The notes beneath the pieces were generated by a model that ran no database searches, was not told the origin of the DNA, and worked only from the letters and a program-made list of their open reading frames with translations. Made by a program: the position numbers and the translations under genes. DNA of 64,000 nucleotides. Origin: Promerops cafer (taxonomy: Eukaryota > Chordata > Aves > Passeriformes > Nectariniidae). The DNA lies in the NCBI GenBank assembly GCA_013398275.1, contig VZSE01002350.1, forward strand, positions 434,760-498,759. Reading direction: 5' to 3'. How positions within the stretch are numbered: the first letter of the stretch is position 1; each line of letters starts with the position of its first letter. Shown in pieces: positions 25,219 through 37,750 of the stretch.

Positions 25219-28200
25219 GCCTAAACTCCCCCAGGCCAGTCTGTGACCCCTTTTTCTCACGCATCTGGGCTGCTCTGTGGGGTTTTGGGGTGAGCACTTA
25301 GAGCCATGAGCTGGAGGAGGAAATGACTGTAACTTCTAAATTCTGCAGCATGTCATGTTGTTTCTATCCTTCCACCTGCAAAACAGAGATAACTACTCTT
25401 AACCCATCTGTACCAGAGCAGTGTTGAGAGATTTAATTAGCTGCTGTCCACAGGGTTTTGAAAGGTGTAAGATATATCTGGAGTATTATTAAAGGTCTTA
25501 CTAAGATTAGCCTTGGTGAGTTCTGCTCTTTCCCATACAATTACCAGGCAGATGTACACAGTGCTTGTGCAGATATGAAATAGTTAAGAGGTTTTACATG
25601 TCTTTCGAAAAGTCATCCCATTAAAACAAAACAACACATCAAAGTGAATCAAGTCCTTTTGAAATAATCTTTCTTACTGTATATGGTTTAGGACCAGCTG
25701 AACCATCTGAAAAGCCAAAGCAGGGAGCGAGAGAGGGAGGGGGGGAGAGAAAGACACTTATTTATGTGAAGTCTGTACCTCTGTTTGACTTTGTACAGCC
25801 AGAAACTGAAAGAAAAGCTTCCCTAGTGTGTCCAAGTTTCTGGTGAATGGCTCCTTTGGGTGCGGAAGTGAGTGCTGCGGATCCTTTCAGCCAAAAGGAA
25901 CAGTTAATGAGTGTTTCTCTGTTCTGCCCTGCTGGAATGAGACACATCCCTCTTTCTAGGTCACTAAGTTAATCAAGTCAAGGATTTCTGTCCATTGTCC
26001 TTCTTATCAGTCACAGCTGCATTTGCATTAGGAAGCTTTCTGTTTCTTTAAGCCTCATTCATGTACTGATTAAATTCCTTCCCAAGTCTGCAAAAGCAAA
26101 TGTCTAATGTATTATATAGCCATCTCCTGACCCAAGTAAAAACAACATACAGTAGAATATGCTTAAAAGCAGAAGAAAGGGGAAAAAAAATCACTGCTTT
26201 GATTTATCTGATCTGCAGTGATAAAATGCAAGGGTAAAACAGGTGGAAGCTTATGTTTCTAATGTGTGATTTTTAACTTGATGCCTGCTAGCATCAATAT
26301 CAGTGTGTACCTGAACAAACAATCTAAGGTGGGAAGTGAAATTGCTCTTATTGAATGTTTGAGTAAACACTGCTGTAGCATATCCTAATGAACAGCAGTA
26401 GCTGTTGCAACGTGTTAGATAATGAATTGGTCCTGGCAGCACATTTCCATTTCACAAGAATGACTGAAGGATACAGAGAAAAATGTAAAAATACTACCTT
26501 TGCAACCAAACAGTTGTAACCCTTATTCTTAAAAAGTTTGCAGTCTGTCTATACTTGTGCTTTGGTTTCACCTCCAATTCATAGTTTTGATGTTTGGAGG
26601 TATAAGCTAAAATGTCTGTCCTATTGATTATGAGTGCAGTTTTTGGCAAATTAATAAAGATATCCTTGTCTTCTTGTGCCTGCTGCAGCCCTCGCACATC
26701 CCTAAGAGGGCACCTCATTGGTTTGGTTTTTTGGTCCCTCTGGATCTCCTGAGTTATTGGGAGATATAGGCTTTAATCTTCTGCCAGTACAATTCTTGCT
26801 TTTAACACTGTAGGAAAAAATGGCCTTGATAATTTTCTCACTTTTCCAGTGGCCACTCCTCCATTTTCCAAACCTTCTTTGACATCTTGGGAAATACCTC
26901 TTGGGTAACAACACTTAGACTTTCGTTTTGTTTGTAGTAACATCATCTAGGATTTTGTGCTCAGCAACTCTGTTTTACCCTTCCTCATAGATTTTCCTGC
27001 AGGTTCCTTCACAAGGGGCCTCTCTTACACCACAAACAACGCCATGAAACTTGAACCTCTCTATCCTCCCTCATCCTGGTAAGCATGTACGAGTTCAAGC
27101 TCTTTGCAGAGTAGGAAGGAGCTCCTTTGGCTCACTTATTTTTTTTTCTTCCCCCTCCGCTGTCAGATGAATGTTTAATTCCCCTCAGCCCTGTGGAATT
27201 CAAGTGCTGTGTCCTAATCATGGGGCTTCCCTCAAAAAGCAGCCAAATGGAGGTCAGCAACACTGACAGGCAGCAGCAGGAACAGGGTACGCCTCAGAAA
27301 GGGTGTGCAAACTGCTCATCTTAGAAGGCATTACAATGCAGTTGGACCAACCTGAAATCCTTTTCTCATGAGCCTGCTGCCTGCAAAAGGCTTGGATTGG
27401 CTCTGGCTTTTTTCCTCCTGGGCTGCAGTTCAATCAGTGTCTCGTGTGTGTTTGTTTTTGCATTTTAATGCCTACTAATCTACTCAGCCAGTCTTCCAAA
27501 ATTCTGTAAGTGTCCAGAATTGAGGACCAAGGAAGGGCTCTGGCTGGCCAGTGAGTTGGTGAAGATCAGTGGCTGTGTAATAACTCTCAAAAACATGCAG
27601 ACACATATTCTGAAGAACTATATAGTGATCTCACATCAGTTTGAGATAGCCTGGAACATAGTGAAAGAGGGCTACATTACTTGGCTTTTGCTGAGAACAC
27701 TCTCAACTGCTACAGGAATTTCTGCCATTGCAGTGACAGTGTAAAACAATTCTGAATCAACACAAGATCAAACATTTGTAAACTGTCCAGAAGACTGACT
27801 TTCTGCTGAAAGAAATGTTTGTTGAATCAGAATACGTTGCTTTTCAAAGCTATGTAATTAATTTTAATAAGAGCACATAAAACGTGTTTTAAACTGGGAA
27901 GTTTTTTCCTAAATGGCAATGTGAATCAACATATTCCCACACAGCGTTTTAATTCGACAGTTCATCATTTTCCAAGGGAAAACAGTGCCTCAAAAATATT
28001 TGGCTGTGACAACTCTTTGTATTTAACTGCATTGATAAGAAACAATAGAGTGCTTGTTCCTGTGGATGCATGTGTGTCTGAAGAAACATGGAGACTGAAA
28101 CAGCTCAGCCTTTGGAGGTAATAGCTCTGCATTCATCAGGGATCAGCAATAGTTCCATGGGATCTTTATTTACTGAGTCCTGCTAAGAACCCAGCTCACT

Positions 28201-29623
28201 AAATATGCAAGATAAAAGTATCTCAAACCTCCAGCATACATAGGAGCTGATGACAGACAAGCTACAGGTTATTTGAGTGCTTTAATTATTCTTATCATTT
28301 GTCCACATTAACCTGTGGTTTCTGGAACTGCAGTTTGATTAAAATTCTTTGATTAAACAGACGAGTTGACAAGACAAATGTTCCTTGCAGCCCTCTGAAT
28401 CATGCTATGAAATTAGGAACCTTTTCATTGCTCAGTTTTTGTTCATGTTTTCTCTTCCACCCACAGCCAGGTGGATTTAGGATCATTCAGTAGGGGCCTA
28501 AACATATATTGGAGCAGAACCACTTATGCAAGAAAGCGTAGCAGCAATATCTGTAAAAGGAAGAGAATGGAGTTTCTTAGTACCTTATGCACTGTAATTT
28601 TTTTTTAATTGGTGAAATAGTTACAAACTTCCTAGTTCCTTGTTTAACATATTAAAAAAAAATAATAATTTTAAAAAGTCGAGCACAGGCCTTGATGAAT
28701 ACAAATGCTCAGTCTGTTCAGGCTGCATCTGAACAAAGTTGTCCAATTCCCTTTGTGTTGCTGTAATCAGGATTTGCCCGAAATGGAGTGAAATATGGGA
28801 AGAGGCAGGCAGAGAGGATTTGGAGTGGGTGGTGAGGGATACTCCAGCTTTGTGCTTTTGTAATTATGCTGTGAAGTAATGCGGAGGGATAGTCTTAGGA
28901 GCAGATGTTTAAGGACATATTGGCACCACAGGAATCTAAGTCTGAATAGGATTTTCCTGACTTGAGGCAGAATCCTTTGAAAACATCAGTGGACACAGAT
29001 ATGCAGGCTGGGCTGCAGTAGATGTTTTGCCAATGCAGTTGGTTAACAGCATAGGAAGAAGTTGTGCCATACCACTAGGACTCTTAATTTCAGCACAGAC
29101 CTGTTGGTAAATAATTTGTTTTGCCTGGGTAAGTGGCATTACAGAGAGGATGAAGAAAGCTCTGCCAGCAGAAAGCACTCTCTTACCAGCCTCTCATTTA
29201 CTTCATGAGGTTTTTGCATAGGTTTATCTTGATTATGGCTATGCCAAAAAGAGGTTTTGATGAAGCAAGAATTGTTTTTATTAAACACAAATAGTAAACC
29301 AGATTTATCATCATTTGTGATACTTCTAACAGAAACAGTTGAAGTGATTTGCTGGCTTTGCTCCCTGTGCAGACCTTGGACAGAGGCTGACTCCTTCAGA
29401 CAAAGTTCTCACTCTCAGATGGCACAAAGGTCCTGGATACTTCCCTGATTTCAGAGCATCATTTTGAGCATCAAGGCTGTTGCAGAGTCTGCAAACTAGA
29501 CAGTGAACTTATCAGGTCAGGGATGGTGTTCTAAAACCAAGGGGGAAGTTTGGTCCCCCAGTGGGATCACTGGACTGATTTAGTAAAAATAATTGTCCTT
29601 GTTGGAACAGGTTATGTAATGAG

Positions 29624-29639
29624 AAATCTGATCAGATTT
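29624..29639. repeat. 16-bp perfect palindrome
   Basis: AAATCTGATCAGATTT is its own reverse complement. GATCAG recurs a few bases later (TTTGATCAG). No known binding site is claimed. Confidence 0.9.
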
Positions 29640-32600
29640 GATCAGTGTACAGCTATATTTAAGTTACACAGTGATGTCAGACCACCAGTGCTGCTGAGCA
29701 AATGTGCCGTGTGGCCCGTTTTTTACTTTTTCCTCCTAAAATTTATAGATGAAGGTTCCCCAACAGGAACAAAGAGCTTTCATTTTGCTCTGTTTGTCTG
29801 CAAATTTCACTTGATGCAACAAGTTCCAGGTGAGCAGGCAAAATGACTTTCACTCCCATGTTTTTCTTAGGTGCAACCATGTTTTAGCACTTACATCATT
29901 ACTAGAAAGTGCTGACCATTTATCACATCCAAGAGGAATGGGAATAAAAATCTAAAGCAGCCTATGACCCAGTTTCTTAGCACTGGGCATCCCAATACCC
30001 CTTAGCACAAAGGTGATCACAAGGGCAAAACCACAGGGGGTTTGATTCACTTCAGCATTCCTGCACTGGGGGACTGCAGTAACTGCTGAAATCGAAATTG
30101 CTATTCCACTGTACAAACAGAGCCTTACCAAGATAAAATTCTGTACTTGGAAACAACGTGGGCATGGATTTACTCACCTAGTCTGTAGTCCTCTTAATTT
30201 TACTCATGTGAGTAACTGTTCGTGGCAGGGGCGTAATAGAGTCTATGCTTGTGGCCTGGAGAAATTATTATGCTTTTCCTGTAGAGCTATCTGCCTTCCA
30301 CCGCCCCCAATTTCTGCTGGAAACTGCCTTGTTTGTCACAGGTCATCCCACATCGCTGTGGCTCACCAGGGAAATGACAATAATTCAAGTGCTTGGGTGT
30401 AGATGTCGAGCTTTTCTCTCCCTGTTGTTTCATGGCGTGACTGATGTTACTTTGCCTTGCTCAAAGGCAGTGGTTAAGAGGGCAGGATGAGCAAAGCTGT
30501 GATTGCATGAGATGTAAATATACTTTGGCTAGTTCATTGTTAATACCATTCCGCTGGTGGTGTAAGAGTGCTTCAAAGTGGAACAAAGGGAAAGTGGGGA
30601 TGGAGGAGGAGCAGGGAAGGCAGAAGAGAGCAAGGTCAAAACACCAGTAGCTGCCCCTGGCATTGTTTGACAGCCTCATCAAAAGCAAAGGACTAAACTG
30701 ATCTTGAAAATTCTACCCGTAGATGGTAGAAGATGCTGAGAATTGCTGCAGCAACAGCAGAATGTTTGCATACTTGTTGTCATTTCCATTTTATTTTTGC
30801 TGATGAAGAGAAGACATCCATTGTCTCCTCTACAAATAGGAGTTACTCATATGCAATACTGGAGCCTTGGGAGTCACTGAACTGTCTTTCCAAAGCCTTT
30901 ACTGGCACTTAATCATCTTTGCAAATATATACAATCAAGAAGAGAGAAGGATGAGGCTGGATATGGTTTGTTAAAGACACCAAGAAAAAAAGACTCCAGA
31001 TGCAATCCCCTCTGCATTACGGAGTTGAGAGCAGATATCACTGAAGTTAACTCAAGTTAGTAGTGTGGTGTTCAAAGAGGAGAGAGGCCCAGGCGTTTGC
31101 TTTGGTGGGCACAGCAGGTCCTCTAAAGGACAGTGATGTGGTGGTGTATCCAAGCTCCAGCTGAGTTACAAATGGCCTGTGTAAGCCCCACGAGGCACTC
31201 CTCCAACCTCCCCACGCACCAGCTGGGACAAATGCAGACTGCAGCTTGAGGGGAAGGAGAGGGGAGAAAAATGGTAACATCCTATGGTGAAAACCATCCT
31301 TTGATTTTTCCTTCTTTCTCTCTTCCATCCTTTGGAATTAACTAAAGTTGTGGGTTTAAATTTGTGTAATTTACTCTTGCTTGGAGACACACGTTGGTGT
31401 TTTAATGTACCTTACTCAGTTTGATCATAAGTCAATTAGGAGCAGGTAGAAACTAAACTGATTCTGTCGCTCTTAACCAGGGTTTGTATCAGCTTAACTA
31501 AATTAGTTTAATTAAATCAAGCACTACTGCATTCCTCAGTGCTCAAAAACAGTGTCTGTGCTTGTCAATGTGTAACGACGAAGGTGCACGTGTGCTGAAT
31601 ATGTATCACATCACGTGCAAGAAAATTTGTGAATAACAACCTGCATATCTGTCTGGGCATTTATACGTTGTCAATTATTCTGATGTTGTGTCTAATGGGG
31701 AGATGAAAATCCCCCTATAAATTCAGCTCACTGCTTTGGCGGCTTTGCTGACAGACTAGTAAACAATTTCTATGCGGAGTGCGATTTTCTAGTTTAGGAA
31801 TGGAGCCACTTAGATTAGAACTCAGTGTTTTAGTGAGAAATGTCTAAAACGTTTACATAACCTATTTACATATGAATACAAACATTACAGGCTTTATATT
31901 AACAGCCCTTGTTGTTGCTCATTACTATGCACAGAAAAAGACATCAGCATTTCTAGTAGCATCTACAAAATTATAAATATGTGATAGAGTAATTACTGAT
32001 TTGGAAATCCAAATTATATTAAAATGATTGTAGCATCTGTGTCTCCAAAAACCTCTCCATTTGTCAATTCTAATCTTCTATTGCTTAGGCAATAAACATG
32101 ACTCTGATGCCTATTTACACAGTTCTGTATGAATCCCACCCGCCCCTTGAAATTTAAAAAGAAAGTGGAGGAAGGAGTGGTTTGATATCAAGGTACCTGA
32201 AATTGGTCCATAGCTTTTTCTTTCACCTTTTCTTTACCCTACACTCACAAAAATATGAGAATTGATGATAGATGTTGCAGATTTATCTGAAGCAACCAGG
32301 AGCTGCCAGGAAGATCATTCTGGAGCTGATGAGATTCTGCTCACACAGTAAAAACTGCCAAGGAAGTTCCTCCCAGAAAACAAAGGGGTCAGTTCAAGGC
32401 TGATCCTTTACTCTTTTTACTGCAGCCCTACTTGTGTCAAATAGTTATGAAGGGCCTCTTGTAAGCCAGGGAAGCATTTGGTGTGCTCCATGGCACAAGC
32501 CTTACTGTGGTGACTGTGATGCAAAGTGGAAACCAGGCAGAGGTTCTGATGCCCTTCATTGTAACAGAGCTTTACTTCCAGAAGAGACCCCTGTAGATCT

Positions 32601-35600
32601 CAGCAGGTTTGGGCAGCAGATTTCCCAGGCCAGTAAATAGTTATAAAAGTAGTATGTGTATATATAGATATAAAAGTTTTTCTTCTGTGGCTCTTAAAAG
32701 ACTTTGCAGGGAGGCCAGTGTCACGCGTCTAGTGATGTGGAAGAGCAGAAATGTCCCCCTTAAGATCACTGTGCCTCACAACAGAAATCTCAGTAGGGGC
32801 TCCTTTGCCACTTCCTGTCTGGGCTTGTGGCCACTGGAAGACACCACCCAAGGGAATTTATTAATGGCTGATAACTGGTTATTTGCATGAGTGCCTCCTT
32901 CCAGGTTTTGCGGTCCTGGACCGGAATTCTGGCAGGGGGAGTCAATGGGAGATGATTTGCTTGGAAATAATGCTGCTCCCTAGGCAGAGTAGTTGCTGAT
33001 GCTGTGGGTCCTCTGATAAGCTGAGCATGGATAGACATTGTCATGCTGCCCTTTAAGAAGGTCTTTGGGAACTGATCCATGTTTTTCACCTTGCCTGGTG
33101 ATGGAGAGTGAATGTTTCATCTGAAGTGGTGTGTTTTCTCTGGCACGCATGTCCCAGTTTTAGCTGAGCCATCCATGATTCCCCCTGTGGCTTTAATTAC
33201 TGCACTGCCTCTAGTTGTCATCTGTCTTTATACCTTCTACTTACACCACACGGGGACTTAAAGGCTTGTGTATGCATAGTAACGGTTCCACGAGATGAAA
33301 TGCTGCTGTATAAATAAAGCATTCATCACACCTGCAAGGGAGGTTTGAATAAAATCCCACATAGTTTTACTGCATGAGCAATGAAAGATCAGAAATGACA
33401 AATGGGTTGACAAATGGTGTGCAGTGCATAAATAGCATTATTTATTTGCTCAGTCGTGTCGGAGTGAGTGAGATGAGGCTCGCTGGTGTTTTGAGAGAGT
33501 TGTCAGAGCATTTGTAAAGGTGGAGGCTGCAGGATCAAGCCCCAGTCGTGGCAGTAGCAGGTGGGTAGCCATGAGGTGGAAAACCAAAGTGTTCCCAGGC
33601 TGGGAGTGAAACATAGGATGAGACTGGCTGGGACAGAGGAAATTTCCTATTGACCTAGTTGGTCGATATTTTAGAGTTTGTCTGTCTGTCTGTTCACACT
33701 GAACTTTTACAGCCCTGTCCATATGTCTGTACTGGCTAATTCAGTACAATGAGGGGCATTGGCTATTTATACATGACACTTCAAAAAGCCTGGAGTAAGA
33801 TAAAGTCTCCCAAAAGCACAAATGAGGAAAAGCCTCATCTTCTCAACGTTTGGAAGAGAATTAACTTTTGATAGATGCACTGAGAAAAAGAAGGAAGAAT
33901 TTGGATGCTCACCTATTATTTTACTGCAATCAGGGTTAGCAGTAGTGAATATATGGGGAGTTCTGTTGACCCCAAAGGTGAGTCCTTACTCCTGGCTGTG
34001 TACTCTCCAGCACCTGAGATCTGGTCCCCACTGCCCCCTGTAACAAGCAGACTGCAATATGGACTATCTAAGTACTGCAGGATTTTAAGTCACCATTCAG
34101 AAAAAGCAGAGCCCCTTGCCAGGAGGAAAGGTTTGGACTTCACCAACATAAGGGTGCTCTGATACAAGCTGGAAACTACGTCTTTACAGCATCCATGGAA
34201 TTAAATCCAGTTCTTTCAGATGCACAGAACGGAATCTGTGGCAGTGAATTACTTCTGAGAGCAGAGACAAAGTAGCTGCAAGCATCATCAGACCAGTGTG
34301 CTTGGCACCAATGGTCCTGGCAGCGTGCAGACTTCAGACCTTCTTGTGATTTTAAAGTCTGGGAGCTGTCATGGCATTATTAACAGCTACTTGCTGGGAG
34401 TTGCTGAGCTAATGCAGGGGCCCCAGTGTCACATGGCTGGGGGAATTGCTTCTTGGTGCGTAGCTGTCACCTCTGTACCCATGCCTTTGTCTCCTGGAAA
34501 GAAAAGGGAGCTTTATAAATATAAATGTCAATAGGGCACATGGGGAATTGGATATGTCAGAACATCCAGGAGCAACTTCAGGGTCACAAGCACCCAGCAC
34601 AGAGTTCAGTAGGGCCAAAAGCCAGTTGGCAAGTTACCCTTGGCTGGGAAACACAGCCATGAGTCGGTGTGTTCAGAAGTCATTTTCTGGTCATGGTGCC
34701 AGTGCTGAAAAGCTGCTTGAGCCATGGCCTCTGCTCAGCAAGGGACACTTTATGGGTTTTCTCCCTCACCAGGGAGAAATTTTCTCATTACCTCACCAAA
34801 GTTTGTCTGAGCATCCACAGTCAGTTCAGTGAAAGTCCGGAGAGTCTGGGCAGCTGGTGTTTTTGTCTGGCTCTTTGCAGTTCAAGTGCTTGCTTTCATT
34901 ACTCTTACAAAGCTGGGGACAGATTTTTCTCCTCAAAACCGGATCGTTTGGTAAGTCAGAGCAGAGGAGCTGTTTGTGTAAGGGCAGGAGGAGGGCAAGA
35001 CAAGCATTTTAGGGAGAGGGTGGTTAGGATGTAGCATGTGGCTGATAATCCTGTAGAGAAGCTGGGCAGAGTTACAGTCGATGAGCGTGGGTCAAATGTA
35101 TGGCACGGTGCTTTTTACAAATCTTTTGCGATCTTTTAAAACCTTAATATTCCAGGCAGACTTTGGGTGGATGGTTTGGCGGAGTCTTTCTGGTGGCATG
35201 AGCTCTTTGCATGTTTTCTTAGTACAGGAGTACCCTTGATTGTGCACTCCTACTACCCAGCTCAGACCCTGTTAATGGTATGTGGTGCCTGTAAAGGACT
35301 GTTCACCCTCTGAATTTCCTAGGATGAAGATCATACCAGCAGGCGACTTTAAGGCCAGCAGCATGTTTGGGTTGGTTTGTCTGTTTTTTCCATGAACAGG
35401 TTGCTTTTTTGCTTGTTGCAGTAAAGTGAATAGTTGATGCCTTCCACCTGGCAGTGCTGAAGCACTCATGACCTAGCCCGTGATGTGGCTGGGAATACAC
35501 CATGTTGCTCAGGCGTCCGGTAGGTCTCCCAAGATAACAGGGCAGGTATCAGAGGCTGTGGTCCTCTCCACCCTGGTGACAGCTGGCAGAGAGAGCTAAA

Positions 35601-37734
35601 GCACCCCAAGGAGCATTAATGCATGAAAATATCCTCCATCCTCTTATCCTTCAAATGCAGGTAGGAGCAATGTGATAGTGGGAGCTATGCTCTCTTGGGA
35701 AACCCCACTGACAAATTTGAGGGCTTTGCATGGCAGAAACAGGGTTTTTATTAAGTAACAGAAGCTTAATTAAGTTTCTCCTGAATGTAATAAAACAATA
35801 CAGCTGAATGTAGATCAGTCCCAAGTAATTGTTTCACTGCTTTAGCAGCTGTTTTACTAATGCTCCAGTGTTAAATAGGAATGCTGATGCTGATATTTTA
35901 TTTCCTTTTTTTTTTTTTTTCTCTGTTTTAGAAGGGGCTAAGTGGTCTCATTCTCAGGGGACTGTGAGGTTAGCCTTGGCCCTTTGAACCTAATTAATCA
36001 ATGGTGAGGCTCTTCCAGGACTGGCTGTGGAATGCTCTTTAATTGCTCACTCGTGCAGTCATTTGTTTTGTTTAACCTGCGACGGATTAAACTCGGTTAT
36101 AAAGGTCCTTGCTTCTGTTGTAGAACAACTCCAGCCATGCAACAGCAGGCTCTCCGCTTGATTCCCGACCCCCCGGGGATGGAGCAGGGAGAACGGGAGG
36201 GACATCACTCCCTGCTCCCCCTCTCCACACTGCCTGAACACACTGGTATTTTTGTGGGTCCCCCCATCTCTGCCAGTGAGTTTCCCAGGGTGTGCTCTTG
36301 GCAAAAGGAGGATCATTAGCTGTTGATATAACCCAAGAATTCTCCAGATATCTCCCTCGCTTTCTTTCATCGAATGTGAAACTTTAGAGACAGAAACTTT
36401 AATGATTTTCTGTGCGTGTGCATGTGTATAATCCTGTATGCTCTGCTGGGATCCCGCTGGCATCCCATGTCTCTGAACAGCTGTCATGCAGCTCAGATTC
36501 TTTTCCAACTGCCAGTCTCCAAAAATATTTCCTTCTCTTCTCAAGTATGGAATTTCGCCCTTGAGTCAGAGAGTCTGTGCAAAGCAATGGCAGGTTTTGG
36601 TGACAAAGCTGCCCAAAACATTAGGGTCAGAAATAAAATCTTTTTAAACCAGTTGGGGTGGTGATCAGGGCTGTGAATTTCCAGGCTACAGTGAGACTCT
36701 GCTTTCTCTTCCAGCCCCAGTGAATTGTTTTGAGACATTGTGTTTCTTGTAATGCTTGCCATTAACATTCAAAAGAAAGCTAGATCATTTTAACATGTTT
36801 CAAAAAGGGATGTTAAAATTTATCTTCCTTTTTATTAGATCCACTGCAGCAAGGCACCCAGTGGCTTTAGAAATGTAAGTAATGAAAAGCAGAGAACAAA
36901 TGTTAACTATAGAAGTGATTTATGGAGACATCTGATGAATTTATCCTGCATCTTTACCCTTTCATCCATCTCCCTGGACTTCAGCTAGTATGTCTGAGCA
37001 GCATCAGTCACATATTTTAAAGCTGACTTGCCAGAGACATGCTCCATGCTCTGGAATGTGGATTTCCCGGTTTTTGCCCCACCTAAGGCTCTCCCATACA
37101 ATCCTGTGCAGGCTTAATTTTTTTTTTTTTTCCTCCCTATGGAACTCTCTGGGTTGGATTACCAAAGTAGGCACTCTGTAACACAGCCTGCTGCCTGAAA
37201 AATGCTTAATAGCTGTCAACTTCAACTGCTCCCCATGAGAATTGAGGAGTCCCAGGCCATGCTTGAACAGCTGGGCCTTTTTGTAGCTCCTCTAGGAAGA
37301 ACTGAGCTCTTTGGAAGAATCCAGCCCTGGTGGGAGGCAGAGGCTTTCTGGAAAACTTGGCCTTTGTGTTTAGCTTCCGCAAAGGAAACTATCTTACGTA
37401 CAGTGAGTTTAATTCTTTAATTCTCAGGTGGGCTCTGTATTATGAAATAGTGCATCCTCTACTAACAAAGTATTTTCCACGTCGTGACAAAGAAGACTTG
37501 AGGTTTTGCAGAAGCGCTGTTCCTCTGTTCCTACCAGCTGTTGTCCTGCAGATGTTCAGAGGCCCTTTTCCTATCAGACTTTTTCTCAAAGGAGTTTTTT
37601 TAGCCAAATCTCTGGTTCTTAAACATGTGTTTTAAAGTCAGATAAGGTATGTAACGCACAGGTCGTGTCCCTTTCGGGATGGTGACCAGAGGGTGAGGAA
37701 GGAGAAGAGCTGGTGGGCATATATAGCTGATAAA

Positions 37735-37750
37735 AGAGAGAGAGAGAGAG
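37735..37750. repeat. (AG)8 microsatellite
   Basis: Eight AG units between GATAAA and ATGGATG. Confidence 0.95.

Noticed and set aside
25000..25224. Frame ending in a long Leu-Ser repeat
   Set aside because: The repeat is the translated CT microsatellite.
30575..30587. AAAGTGGAACAAA, resembling the latrophilin KVEQ micro-exon
   Set aside because: It lies upstream of the lectin exon, whereas the micro-exon must lie downstream, and it lacks AG/GT borders.
36059..36544. 161-codon open frame on the minus strand
   Set aside because: No recognisable domain, no splice or promoter context, and it overlaps a plus-strand frame in a locally GC-richer patch, so chance is sufficient.
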